Both the position numbers and the translations under genes were made by a program. A stretch of 64,000 nt of DNA from Flavonifractor sp. An10 (GTDB lineage Bacteria; Bacillota; Clostridia; Oscillospirales; Oscillospiraceae), in assembly GCF_002161215.1 (NCBI RefSeq), contig NZ_NFMB01000008.1, positions 62,001 through 126,000 of the forward strand, in the 5' to 3' direction. Below the pieces are notes generated by a model. That model saw nothing but the letters and a program-made list of their open reading frames with translations, ran no database searches and was not told the DNA's origin. Shown one piece after another: positions 23,585 to 31,845 of the stretch (positions within the stretch are counted from its first letter, which is position 1; each line of letters starts with the position of its first letter).

Positions 23585-24796
23585 CTATGCTCTCCGGGGC
23601 TGCCGCCGGGCGAGGATGTGATCCAGCAGGGCGTGGGCGGCCTCCTCCTTGTCCAGGATGGGCAGCTCCACGGTCTCATCCCGGGCGATGAGGGTAAGCA
23701 GGTTGGTGGAGGTGCCGAAGCCCGCCCCGGGATCCCGCAGGTTGTTGGCGGCGATCAGATCCAGGTGCTTTTTCTCCAGCTTCTTCCGGGAGTTTTCCAC
23801 CAGATCCCGCGTCTCCATGGAAAACCCGCACAGGAACTGCCCCGGCACCCTGTGCTCCCCCAGCCAGGCCAGAATGTCCCTGGTGCGGGCCAGGGGCAGG
23901 GCGGGCACCGAGTCGTCCCCGTCCTTTTTCAGCTTGTCCTCCGAGCAGACCGCGGGCCGGTAGTCGGCCACGGCGGCGGCCTTGATGATGATGTCCTGTC
24001 CGGCGGCCCGGGCGGTGACCGCCTCAAACATGTCCTGGGCGGATACCACATCCACCGTGTCCACGCAGACGGGCTTTCTCAGGCCGGTGGGGCCGGACAC
24101 CAGCGTGACCTCCGCCCCGCGGGCGGCGGCGGCCCGGGCGATGGCGTAGCCCATGCGCCCGGTGGAGTGGTTGGTGAGATAGCGCACCGGATCCAGCGCC
24201 TCCTGGGTGGGGCCGGCGGTGACCAGAACCCGCAGGCCCTCCATGTCCCGCCCGTGGCCTATGGCGTGCTCCACGTACTCCAGAAGCTCCTCCGGCTCCG
24301 GCATCTTGCCCTTGCCCACCGCGCCGCAGGCCAGCCGGCCGCTGGCCGGCTCAATCAGCTGCCAGCCGTACCGCCGCAGGAGGGCCAGGTTGTCCTGGGT
24401 CACCGGGTTCTCATACATGCGGGTGTTCATGGCGGGGGCCGCCAGCTTGGGGCAGTCGCAGGCCAGGATGGTGGTGGTGAGCATATCGTCCGCCAGCCCG
24501 TGGGCCAGCTTGGCCAGCACATTGGCCGTGGCGGGGGCCACCAGCACCGCGTCCGCCTGGTCGGCCAGGGCGATGTGCTCCACCTGGAACGGATAGTTCC
24601 GGTCGAAGGTGTCCACGCTCACGCGGTTGCCGGTCAGGGACTCAAAGGTGTGGGGGCCGATGAACTCGGTGGCGTTCCGGGTCATCAGCACATGGACATT
24701 GGCGCCCCGCTTCACCAGGGCGGAGGCCAGGCCGGCGGATTTATAGCAGGCGATGCCGCCGGTGACGGCCAGCAGCACGGTTTTCCCCTTCAGCAT
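23585..24796 (-). CDS. coaBC: Bifunctional phosphopantothenoylcysteine decarboxylase / phosphopantothenate-cysteine ligase
   Basis: 403 residues. The N-terminal CoaC flavoprotein domain (about 1-185) has VTGGIACYKSAGLASALVKRG, LVAPATANVLAKLAHGLADD, PAMNTRMYENPVTQDN (the PXMNXXMW-type motif) and catalytic Cys in GRLACGAVGKG. The C-terminal CoaB domain begins LRVLVTAGPTQEALDPVRYL and contains NHSTGRMG and KAAAVADYRP. It performs steps two and three of CoA synthesis. The start at 24796 has GGAG 9 nt upstream. Divergent from panT-coaX, giving a compact CoA cluster. Confidence 0.96.
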   Translation of the reverse strand: MLKGKTVLLAVTGGIACYKSAGLASALVKRGANVHVLMTRNATEFIGPHTFESLTGNRVSVDTFDRNYPFQVEHIALADQADAVLVAPATANVLAKLAHGLADDMLTTTILACDCPKLAAPAMNTRMYENPVTQDNLALLRRYGWQLIEPASGRLACGAVGKGKMPEPEELLEYVEHAIGHGRDMEGLRVLVTAGPTQEALDPVRYLTNHSTGRMGYAIARAAAARGAEVTLVSGPTGLRKPVCVDTVDVVSAQDMFEAVTARAAGQDIIIKAAAVADYRPAVCSEDKLKKDGDDSVPALPLARTRDILAWLGEHRVPGQFLCGFSMETRDLVENSRKKLEKKHLDLIAANNLRDPGAGFGTSTNLLTLIARDETVELPILDKEEAAHALLDHILARRQPRRA

Positions 24797-24850
24797 AAAA
24801 AAGCACTCCTTTGCCCGGGGCGGGCGCCCCGGCGTCTGGGTTTGTCCAGC

Positions 24851-24879
24851 ATTATAGCAGAAATCCCGGCGGCTTTCCA
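24851..24879 (-). promoter_or_regulatory. Promoter of coaBC
   Basis: Minus strand TGGAAA (24879-24874), 17 bp, TATAAT (24856-24851), preceded by TGC (extended -10). Confidence 0.75.
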
Positions 24880-24887
24880 CAATGCCG

Positions 24888-24916
24888 TTGCATTTTGTGG
24901 GCGGATTGCCTATAAT
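24888..24916 (+). promoter_or_regulatory. Promoter of panT-coaX
   Basis: TTGCAT (24888-24893), 17 bp, TATAAT (24911-24916). It is back-to-back with the coaBC promoter, only 8 bp apart, so the two are likely to be co-regulated. The ~125-nt leader before the ATG is not obviously a known riboswitch. Confidence 0.8.
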
Positions 24917-25050
24917 GGCTTTGACTGCTTCGGACAGAGGATCTCTGTACTCGGACGCGAGACGGAAGATCCCGCCCCTGCCCGCGGCGGCCGCATAAAA
25001 TTTTGCGCTGTATCCCGCAGGACGGGAACGGCAGCAGGAGGAAATTGCAT

Positions 25051-25743
25051 ATGAAACACACGCAGACCCGCGCGCAGCGCACCCGGCAGGTGCAGAGCCT
25101 GGCCATCCTGGCCATGTTCACCGCCATCCTTTTCCTGCTCACCTTCACCCCGCTGGGCCTCATTGATCTGCCGGTCATCAAGGCCACGGTGCTCCACGTG
25201 CCGGTGATCATCGGCTCCATCCTGCTTGGGCCGAAGAAGGGGGCGTTTCTCGGCGGCATGTTCGGGCTGGCCAGCCTGCTGAAGAACACCCTGGTGCCCG
25301 GCCTGTCCTCCTTCGTCTTTACCCCTCTCATCCCGGCCCCCGGCCTGGATCGGGGCAGCCCCTGGGCCCTGTTCATCTGCTTTGTGCCGCGCATCCTGGT
25401 GGGGGTGACGCCCTGGCTGGTGTACGCCCTGTTCCGCCGCCTGCCCGGCAGGCGCGGCGCCGGGGTGCAGGCCGGCACCATGGCCCTGGCCGGCGTGGTG
25501 GGGGCCTTCACCAACACCGCCCTGGTGATGGGCTCCATCTGCGTCCTCTTTACCGAGGCCTACGCCGCGGCCCAGGGCATCCCGGCGGAGGCCGTCACCG
25601 GCTTTGCCATGGGCATCGTGGCCGCCAACGGCATCCCGGAGGCCGCCGTGGCCGCCGTGGTCACCCCCGCCGTGTGCGTGCCCCTGGTCAAGGCCCTCAA
25701 GCTGGAGCGGCGGGTGCTCCCCGCCGCCGGGCAGCCGGTCTGA
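25051..25743 (+). CDS. ECF transporter S component, probably pantothenate-specific (PanT-like)
   Basis: 230 residues with about six membrane helices, the size and layout of ECF S components. The first helix (LAILAMFTAILFLLTFTPLGLIDLP) and LGPKKGAFLGGMFGLASLLKNT match the substrate-binding S-component core. No ATPase/T genes are adjacent, so it would use a shared ECF module. Pantothenate as substrate is inferred from being 1 nt ahead of coaX and divergent from coaBC. AGGAGG lies 9 nt before the ATG, which I chose over an earlier non-ATG start. Confidence 0.85.
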   Translation: MKHTQTRAQRTRQVQSLAILAMFTAILFLLTFTPLGLIDLPVIKATVLHVPVIIGSILLGPKKGAFLGGMFGLASLLKNTLVPGLSSFVFTPLIPAPGLDRGSPWALFICFVPRILVGVTPWLVYALFRRLPGRRGAGVQAGTMALAGVVGAFTNTALVMGSICVLFTEAYAAAQGIPAEAVTGFAMGIVAANGIPEAAVAAVVTPAVCVPLVKALKLERRVLPAAGQPV

Positions 25744-25744
25744 C

Positions 25745-26497
25745 ATGCTGCTGACAGTGGATATCGGCAACACCACCGTGGCCGTGGCCGGCTTTGTGGG
25801 GGAGCGGCCGGCCTTCCTGCGCCGCCTGCCCGCCGGCCGGGAGGAGGGGCCCCGGGACTGGGCCGCCGCCCTGAGGGCCCTGCTGGCCGGGGCGGGCCCC
25901 TTCCGCGGGGCGGCGCTGTCCTCGGTGGTGCCGGCCCTCACCGGCCCGGTGGCCGATGCCCTCGCCTGCGTCACGGGCGGGCGCGTGCTGACGGTGGGCA
26001 GGGATACCCCCACCGGCCTGCCCCTGGGGGACTATGACGGGGCGGCCCTGGGCATGGATCGGGTGGTGGACTGTGTGGCCGCCCTGGCCCGGTACGCCCC
26101 GCCCCTGGCCGTGTTTGACATGGGCACCGCCACCACCCTGTCGGTGGTGGACAGGGAGGGGGTGTTCCGGGGCGGCATGATCCTCGCCGGCCTGTCCCTC
26201 TCCCTGGACGCCCTCAGCGCCAGGGCGGCCCAGCTTCCCCCGGTCACCCTCTCCCCGCCGGAGGGGCTTGTGGGCACCGATACGGAGCGCTGCATGCGAT
26301 ACGGCGCCATCTACGGCGCCGCCGGGGCCGTGGAGGGGATTGCGGCCCGGCTGGAGGAGCAGTTCGGCCCACTTACGGTGGTGCTCACAGGGGGGAACGG
26401 CGCCTATGTGCGCCCCCTGCTGCGCATCCCGGTGGTGTGGGAGCCCATGCTCACCCACCTGGGTCTGCGGGAGCTGTGGCTGCGGCAGGAGCCGTGA
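25745..26497 (+). CDS. coaX: Type III pantothenate kinase
   Basis: 250 residues. It has the acetate-kinase-fold motifs of CoaX: LTVDIGNTTVAVAG (phosphate 1), GMDRVVDCVAALARYAPPLAVFDMGTATTLSVVD (GxDR and phosphate 2) and VLTGGNGAYVRP near the C-terminus. It phosphorylates pantothenate in the first CoA step, is insensitive to CoA feedback and needs a monovalent cation. It starts 1 nt after the panT stop, so the pair is translationally coupled. Confidence 0.95.
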   Translation: MLLTVDIGNTTVAVAGFVGERPAFLRRLPAGREEGPRDWAAALRALLAGAGPFRGAALSSVVPALTGPVADALACVTGGRVLTVGRDTPTGLPLGDYDGAALGMDRVVDCVAALARYAPPLAVFDMGTATTLSVVDREGVFRGGMILAGLSLSLDALSARAAQLPPVTLSPPEGLVGTDTERCMRYGAIYGAAGAVEGIAARLEEQFGPLTVVLTGGNGAYVRPLLRIPVVWEPMLTHLGLRELWLRQEP

Positions 26498-26567
26498 CGG
26501 CCGGCCGGAGGCGCGCGGCCCCTTTGCCGGGTCGGACATGACGGGATTTTGGAAAGGCGGGAGCAGC

Positions 26568-27791
26568 ATGGACGGTTACATATCCATCCGGGAGGCGGCG
26601 GAAAAATGGGGCGTATCAGAGCGCCTGGTTCAGAAGCTGTGCACAGAGGGCCGCATCCCCGGGGCCCAGAAATTCAGCGGCTCCTGGGCCGTCCCTGCGG
26701 ATGCCGGGAAGCCGGAGGATCAGCGGCGGGCCAGGCACAGGGCGGCAGCCCCGCAGGAGGCGCCGGCGGCCACGCCCCACCCGGCGGCCCAGACCGCCGG
26801 GCGGACGCTCATGCCCCTGATGAACACCCCCTTTGCGCCCGGCCAGTGCCTTGCCGCCGTGGAGGCCATGGAGGAGGGGCCCCGGCGGGACATCGCCCTG
26901 GCGGAGTACCACTATTTCAGCGGGCACCCGGAGGAGGCGGCCAGGGAGGTGAAGGGCTACTTTACCAGCCCGGATCTGGGGACGCGGCTGTCCGCCTGCC
27001 TGATTTTCGCCTTTGCCAGCCTGTCCCTGGGGGACATCCCGCAGGCCCGTTCCGCCCTGGGGGAGGTGGAGCGCACCCTGTACGCCGCCGGCGAGGCGTC
27101 CCCCACATACCGGGCGGCGGCGGGCTTTGTGGCGGCCACGGCCGCGGTGCTCCTCCACCTGCCCATGCCGGACAGGCTGCCCCCCGCGGAGGACTTCATG
27201 TCCCTGCTGCCGCCGGGCCTGCGGGCCTTTGCCCTGTATGTCCATTCCCACTATCTCTATCTCCAGAAGGACTACGGCCGGAGCGCCGGCATGGCGGAGG
27301 CCACCCTGGCCATGGGGGCCGCCCAATACCCCATTCCCGCCATCTATCTGAACCTGGTGGCGGTAATGGACTATATGAGCCTGAAGCAGACCGACCGGGC
27401 GGAGAGCCATCTGCTGGCCGCCTGGGAGCTGGCCCGGCCCGATGATCTCATCGAGGGCTTCGGGGAGCACCACGGCCTGCTGGGCGGGATGCTGGAGTCC
27501 GTGCTCAAGAAGGAGTGGCCGGAGGAGTTCAGGCGGATCATTTCCATCACCTACCGGTTCTCCTGGGGCTGGCGGCGGATCCACAACCCGGACACCGGCC
27601 ACCAGGTGGCCGACAACCTGACCACCACCGAGTTTGCGGTCGCCATGCTGGCGGCCCGGGGCTGGACGAACGAGGAGATTGCAGGGCACATGGGCATTTC
27701 CTCCCATACGGTCAAGCGCCACCTGGCGGAGGCCAAGCGGAAGCTGCAGATCAATACCCGGCAGGAGCTGGGGAAATATATGCTGCAATAG
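26568..27791 (+). CDS. Regulator with N-terminal excisionase/MerR-like HTH and C-terminal LuxR HTH
   Basis: 407 residues. Residues 1-45 (YISIREAAEKWGVSERLVQKLCTEGRIPGAQKFSGSWAVP) are a DNA-binding-domain helix-turn-helix of the excisionase/MerR type. The middle (about 90-330) is helical and TPR-like (repeated A-x-Y and LxxA patterns). The C-terminus (about 345-407) is a LuxR/GerE domain: LTTTEFAVAMLAARGWTNEEIAGHMGISSHTVKRHLAEAKRKL. Having DNA-binding modules at both ends is unusual. The ATG at 26568 follows GGCGGGAG. It lies 70 nt after coaX and may read through from it. Target genes unknown. Confidence 0.85.
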   Translation: MDGYISIREAAEKWGVSERLVQKLCTEGRIPGAQKFSGSWAVPADAGKPEDQRRARHRAAAPQEAPAATPHPAAQTAGRTLMPLMNTPFAPGQCLAAVEAMEEGPRRDIALAEYHYFSGHPEEAAREVKGYFTSPDLGTRLSACLIFAFASLSLGDIPQARSALGEVERTLYAAGEASPTYRAAAGFVAATAAVLLHLPMPDRLPPAEDFMSLLPPGLRAFALYVHSHYLYLQKDYGRSAGMAEATLAMGAAQYPIPAIYLNLVAVMDYMSLKQTDRAESHLLAAWELARPDDLIEGFGEHHGLLGGMLESVLKKEWPEEFRRIISITYRFSWGWRRIHNPDTGHQVADNLTTTEFAVAMLAARGWTNEEIAGHMGISSHTVKRHLAEAKRKLQINTRQELGKYMLQ

Positions 27792-28214
27792 CGCCTCCTC
27801 CGCCCGGACTGTCCCGAACAGTTCGCTTTGCCGCACACTGCGGGCGCAGCTTCCGGCCCCGAGCCCTGCTGTTTCCGGGGAACCGGGCCGGCCGCGGAAA
27901 TCTGTGTTCTCCGGCGGCGGGCCGCCGCGGCGGGGCTGAAAAATGGTCTGATTTTCTCAATTTTATGAAATATGATACTTTTTTGGAAAAAGACGATTTG
28001 CGAAAGCCGACAATGTCCCAGGGCGGGACTTCAAAAAGAAAGGAAGGGCCATATCTGTACACACGTGCAGATATGGCCCTTTTTTGGGGGGAAAATGGGC
28101 AATAGAACAGGAAAACCCGCTGTATTATAATAAAAGTAAATATAATCTTGCCAAAACCACATTGCGCGGCTGTCCTGGGCCATGACGCCGACCGTACGGA
28201 GGAGGATGGGTTCC
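27792..28214 (+). other. Intergenic region with a terminator and two -10-like boxes
   Basis: No ORF with a ribosome-binding site is visible. An AT-rich stretch at about 27945-28000 contains a TATGAT box. Transcription from there to the terminator at 28046-28085 would make an RNA of ~100 nt, a speculative small RNA. Beyond the terminator, TATAAT occurs at 28126-28131 and again at 28141-28146; either may be the -10 of the LytTR operon, but no convincing -35 is present. Confidence 0.4.
28046..28085 (+). terminator. Intrinsic terminator
   Basis: AGGGCCATATCTG pairs perfectly with CAGATATGGCCCT around a 10-nt loop, followed by TTTTT. It stands 255 nt after the LuxR-type gene. Confidence 0.85.
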
Positions 28215-28913
28215 ATGCAGTTTACCATACATATGGGAGATCCCGCGGAGCGCACAGCCCTTCTCCGCATGCTGGAGACCTGGAGAGGGCTCACCTGCGC
28301 TTCGGTGGAATTTGCGGACTGGACGCCGGAGCACCGGCCGGAGCCCGGCGGGATCCTCTTCTGGGATCTGGACGACTGCCCCCCGCCGGTCGCCGCCGTC
28401 GGGAAGTGCGCGCTGTTTCTCTGCTCCTCCAGCAGCGGGGCGGCCATCGCCAGCTATCCGCTCCATCCCGCCGGCCTTCTGCGGAAGCCCGTCGGGATGG
28501 ATAAGCTCTGGGCCGCCCTGCACCGCAGCGTCAAGCTCTGGTGGGACTCCCTGGAGCGGCTGGAGATCACCAGCGACCGCTGCCGGATCCGGCTCCCGCT
28601 CTGCGACCTGGTCTGGGTGGAGAGCACCCGGCGGAACAGCCTTGTCCACAGCACGCAGGGGCCCATCGCCACCCGGGAGGCCCTGACCGCCCTGGAGGGG
28701 CGGTTGCCCAGGGGGCTCTTTCTCCGCTGCCAGCGGAGCTTCCTGGTCAACCTGCGCCATGTCCGGCGCCTGGACAGCGAGGGCCTGTGCATGTCCGACG
28801 GGGCCGTCGTCCCGCTGAGCCGGAGCAGCCGGAGCGAGGTTGCGGAGGCGTACCGGCAGTTCTGCCTGCTCTGGGACGGCGGAAAGGGAGACGGGGAGAC
28901 GCGCTATGGATGA
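28215..28913 (+). CDS. LytTR-type response regulator with degenerate receiver
   Basis: 232 residues. The N-terminal ~115 residues resemble a receiver: ILFWDLDD keeps an Asp at the phosphoacceptor position and LLRKPVG keeps the Lys. The early acidic pair is replaced (IHMGD). The C-terminal LytTR DNA-binding domain (about 120-215) has RRNSLVHSTQG, LFLRCQRSFLVNLRHVRRLD and VVPLSRS. I start at the ATG at 28215, because GGAGG ends 9 nt before it and abuts the alternative ATG at 28206. It is the first gene of a three-gene operon overlapping the next gene by 8 nt. Confidence 0.85.
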   Translation: MQFTIHMGDPAERTALLRMLETWRGLTCASVEFADWTPEHRPEPGGILFWDLDDCPPPVAAVGKCALFLCSSSSGAAIASYPLHPAGLLRKPVGMDKLWAALHRSVKLWWDSLERLEITSDRCRIRLPLCDLVWVESTRRNSLVHSTQGPIATREALTALEGRLPRGLFLRCQRSFLVNLRHVRRLDSEGLCMSDGAVVPLSRSSRSEVAEAYRQFCLLWDGGKGDGETRYG

Positions 28914-29637
28914 GCTGTGGATCGCCGTCTGTGACGATCTGGAGGAGGAGCGCCGATCCCTGGCCCGGATGATCCACAGCTATGCCCAGCGGCGGAACCG
29001 CACGGTGCGGTTTCGCTTCTACTCCAGCGGGGAGGAGCTGCTGGCGTCCGGGCAGCAGGTTGCGGCCTGCCGGATCCTCTTTCTGGACATCTATATGCCC
29101 GGCCTGTCCGGCGTGGAGGCGGCCCGCCGGCTCCGCGCCGCCGGCTGCGGCACGGCCATTGTCTTTGCCACCACCAGCCTGGATCACGGACTGGAGAGCT
29201 TCGATGTCTGGGCCGCCGACTACCTGACGAAGCCCTTCCGGCAGGAGGATATCGACCGCGCCCTGGACTGGTGCCTGGAGCACCTGCCGGAACCGATGCA
29301 GGTTCTGCCCGTCTATACCGAGGGGGAGACCCAGGAGCTTCCCCTGGCCTCTGTCTGCTACCTGGAGGTATATGGACACCATACCCACATCCACACCCTC
29401 CAGAGGATTGTGGTGGTGCGGCGGAGCCTGGACGATCTGGAGGCCGCCATCGACAGCCCGGATTTTCTCCGCTGCCACCGCAGCTTCCTGATCAATATGA
29501 ACCACGTGCAGGGCCTGGAGGGCAGCGATTTCCGCATGTCCGACAGGGCACTGATTCCCATCAGCATCGCCAATCAGCGCCAGATCCGCGGCGCCTTCAT
29601 TGACTGGACTTACCGCAAGGCTTGGGAGAAGCAATGA
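28906..29637 (+). CDS. LytTR-family response regulator (AgrA/ComE-like)
   Basis: 243 residues. A complete receiver (IAVCDDLEEER acidic pair; RILFLDIYMPGLSGVEAARRLR phosphoacceptor Asp; YLTKPF Lys) is followed by a LytTR domain (about 140-240: CYLEVYGHHTHIHTLQ, DFLRCHRSFLINMNHVQGLEG, LIPISI). It overlaps the upstream LytTR gene by 8 nt and the kinase gene by 4 nt, so all three are co-translated. Such regulators usually control peptide-quorum or bacteriocin loci. No obvious peptide gene is seen nearby; the nearest candidate targets are the DUF4157 genes. Confidence 0.93.
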   Translation: MDELWIAVCDDLEEERRSLARMIHSYAQRRNRTVRFRFYSSGEELLASGQQVAACRILFLDIYMPGLSGVEAARRLRAAGCGTAIVFATTSLDHGLESFDVWAADYLTKPFRQEDIDRALDWCLEHLPEPMQVLPVYTEGETQELPLASVCYLEVYGHHTHIHTLQRIVVVRRSLDDLEAAIDSPDFLRCHRSFLINMNHVQGLEGSDFRMSDRALIPISIANQRQIRGAFIDWTYRKAWEKQ

Positions 29638-30389
29638 ACGAATCCTCTCTGATCATGGCGGCCCTGGCAGTCCTGCTGGCCTGGGCGGCAGTTGCCCTGC
29701 ACCGCCTGCGCCGCGCCCTGCACCGGGAGCGGGCGGAGAACCGCCGCCTGCGGGAGCTGATCCGGACGGGCTCCCGGGAGGCGGACGCAGAGCTGGAACG
29801 GGCGAGGCGGCTCCGCCACGATCTGCGCCACTATCTCCAGATTGTGGGCGGAGGGACTCCGCCCGAGGCCCTTCTGCCCGAACTGTCGGCCGGGCAGGAG
29901 CGGTCTGCGGCCGACTGGGGAGGCAGCTGGGCGGTCTCCAGCCTGGTCTGCTATTACCAGGCCCAGGCGGAGGCCGAGGGCTTCCTGGCAGATCTCCAGC
30001 TGGAACACACCCCTGTCCCGGAGGCGCTGCTCCCCGATGTGTGCCTGGTTCTGAGCAATCTGCTGGAAAACGCGGTGGAGGCCCTCCGGCGGGAGGGAGG
30101 CGGCTGGCTCCGGGCCAGAAGCGCCTCCGCCGAGGGGTATCTCACCATTGTGGTGGGCAACGCCTCCTCCGCCAGGCTCCGGTGGGTCAACGGCCGGTGC
30201 CTCTCCAGCAAGGCGGAGGGGCGTTTTGGCGTCGGCCTGGCTACCGTTCAGGACATCGCGCGCAAATACGGCGGCCGTGCGGAGTTCTCCGCTGACGGGA
30301 AGGAGTTCCGGGCCTCAGTATTTCTGTCCTGCCCGGCTCCGGCGGCGCAGGAGGCCGCCCCCACCCGCGCGGACTACATAGACAGATGA
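29634..30389 (+). CDS. GHKL-type sensor kinase with minimal sensor
   Basis: 251 residues. One N-terminal hydrophobic helix (about 6-24) and a coiled-coil lead to a phosphoacceptor motif RRLRHDLRHYLQIVGGG (His near residue 63). A GHKL ATPase follows: VCLVLSNLLENAVEAL (N box), then RFGVGLATVQDIARKYGG. The five-to-seven-helix sensor domain of AgrC/ComD kinases is missing, so signal input must come through the single helix or a partner protein. It overlaps the response-regulator stop by 4 nt (ATGA) and is followed by a terminator. Confidence 0.88.
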   Translation: MNESSLIMAALAVLLAWAAVALHRLRRALHRERAENRRLRELIRTGSREADAELERARRLRHDLRHYLQIVGGGTPPEALLPELSAGQERSAADWGGSWAVSSLVCYYQAQAEAEGFLADLQLEHTPVPEALLPDVCLVLSNLLENAVEALRREGGGWLRARSASAEGYLTIVVGNASSARLRWVNGRCLSSKAEGRFGVGLATVQDIARKYGGRAEFSADGKEFRASVFLSCPAPAAQEAAPTRADYIDR

Positions 30390-30393
30390 TGGG

Positions 30394-30434
30394 AACAGGG
30401 TGGAGCACTCCCTTGGGAGTGTCTCCACCCTGTT
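30394..30434. terminator. Hairpin terminator between convergent transcripts
   Basis: AACAGGGTGGAG...CTCCACCCTGTT with an inner CACTCCC/GGGAGTG stem, followed by GTTTCC. It separates the kinase operon from the DUF4157 gene that ends at 30457. Confidence 0.75.
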
Positions 30435-30456
30435 GTTTCCAGAACCTATGCCGGCC

Positions 30457-31776
30457 TTACTTCCAGAACTGCCACCACTTCTTCTGTCCTCTTTTCTTGA
30501 TCATCTCGTCGTATTGGAGATTGGCGCCCTCCTCCGGCCCATTTTTCCCGGCCATCAGATCCATGTAGGACTTATCCATCCGCCCCGCGATCCCCATGGC
30601 CCTCTGCATGTCCTTTCCCTTTTTGGCGGAGGTCACCTGTTTCTGCGCAAACTCCACCGGATCAATGCCGAGCTGGCTGAGCGCCCGGCCCTGAATATCG
30701 AAATTGGGTGGGAGGTGCGGTTTCATCTGATGCCGCATGTCACCCAGAGTATTCAACCGCCCCACCAGCTCGTTGTTTTCCAGATAATGCTGGCGGACGC
30801 TGGCCTCGTCGGTTCCCAGCGTATCCATATCCAGAGCCATGAGCTGCTGGAAGATGGGGGCGGCCAGGGCGGTATAGCGGTTCATTAACTCGTCCTGACT
30901 CTGCCCGGGCCGCAGGCCCTGATCGGGGGTCCAGAACTGTTCCAGCGTCTGGTTATACTGGTCGTCCCCCGGCCGGAACGCGCTGAGATACTGCCGCCCG
31001 CCGCTCGTGTCCGTAATGCGGCCATCTCCGGCCATGCTGCCCGTGGATCTGGCGTATGCCTTAGCGGCTGCGCCCTGCTGCTCCCTGGCCTGGTGGGTAG
31101 CCATGATCATGTCCCTGCGGGCCCCGATGGCCGGGAAATATTTTTTCTGCTCCTGGAGCTCCCTGTCCGCCTTCTGGCTCTCGCTGGGCTGGAAGAAGGA
31201 TTTGATGCGGCTCCCGGCGGCCTTTGCCGCCTGTGCGACGCTGTGGCCGAACGCCTTCAGGCGCTTGGGCAGCATCTGCACCTGCCCCGCGGGGGCGGAG
31301 ACGGTGGGCGCGCTGCTCTCCACCTGCCCCTGCTGGACGGTGTGAACCAGCTCGTGGGCGGCCACGGCGGGGTCAAAGCCCCCCTGGCCGAAGTAGATAT
31401 CCCGCCCTGTGGCGTAGGCCCGGGCCCCCATATCCTCGGCGGTGCGGAGGGCGCCGGAATCGGCGTGGAAGCGGACGCCGGAGAAGTCGGCCCCCAGCCG
31501 CTGGCCCATCCTGGCCTTGACCTCCTCCGGGGTGCGGGCCCCCTGGGCGGCGAAGGCGAGCCGGTCGGCCTCCCGCTCCGCCTCCGGGATCTGGTTGTCC
31601 AGAAAATGCTGCCGCATTTTCTCCTGCATCAGTTCGTCCAGCCGGGAGCCCATGCCGCCCCCGTCCAGGCTCAGGCTGCCCTGGTTGACTTCCGGCTGCC
31701 GTGCCTTGCTGGATGGGGCGGCCGGCTCCGCGCTGTTCGGCGCTGCCCGGCGGCGCGTCGTATATACCTGAGACAT
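30457..31776 (-). CDS. DUF4157 (HExxH) protein A, polymorphic C-terminus
   Basis: 439 residues, no signal peptide. Residues ~45-150 form a DUF4157 domain: FSGVRFHADSGALRTAEDMGARAYATG, then the zinc-protease-like HELVH at 141-145. DUF4157 is known from extracellular contractile injection system (eCIS) cargo and other polymorphic effectors. The first ~184 residues are nearly identical to those of the neighbouring protein B (only a few substitutions), then the sequence switches to an unrelated helical, charged C-terminus (about 190-439) ending in a Lys/Trp-rich tail (KKWWQFWK). I do not recognise the C-terminal domain. AGGAGG-type site 7-8 nt before the ATG. No eCIS structural genes are in the window. 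Confidence 0.8.
   Translation of the reverse strand: MSQVYTTRRRAAPNSAEPAAPSSKARQPEVNQGSLSLDGGGMGSRLDELMQEKMRQHFLDNQIPEAEREADRLAFAAQGARTPEEVKARMGQRLGADFSGVRFHADSGALRTAEDMGARAYATGRDIYFGQGGFDPAVAAHELVHTVQQGQVESSAPTVSAPAGQVQMLPKRLKAFGHSVAQAAKAAGSRIKSFFQPSESQKADRELQEQKKYFPAIGARRDMIMATHQAREQQGAAAKAYARSTGSMAGDGRITDTSGGRQYLSAFRPGDDQYNQTLEQFWTPDQGLRPGQSQDELMNRYTALAAPIFQQLMALDMDTLGTDEASVRQHYLENNELVGRLNTLGDMRHQMKPHLPPNFDIQGRALSQLGIDPVEFAQKQVTSAKKGKDMQRAMGIAGRMDKSYMDLMAGKNGPEEGANLQYDEMIKKRGQKKWWQFWK
31238..31776. repeat. Near-identical ~540-bp duplication, copy 1 (DUF4157 gene A 5' part)
   Basis: Matches 33624-34162 over its length with few differences. It encodes the shared N-terminal 184 residues; identity stops abruptly at the AQAAK codons, where the two proteins diverge. 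Recent duplication or ongoing gene conversion explains this. Confidence 0.9.
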
Positions 31777-31845
31777 CCGTATTCCTCCTGTCTTCGTACG
31801 TGGCGGGCAGGATTCTGCACCGTCTCTGCCGGTTTCGGGTGTCTG

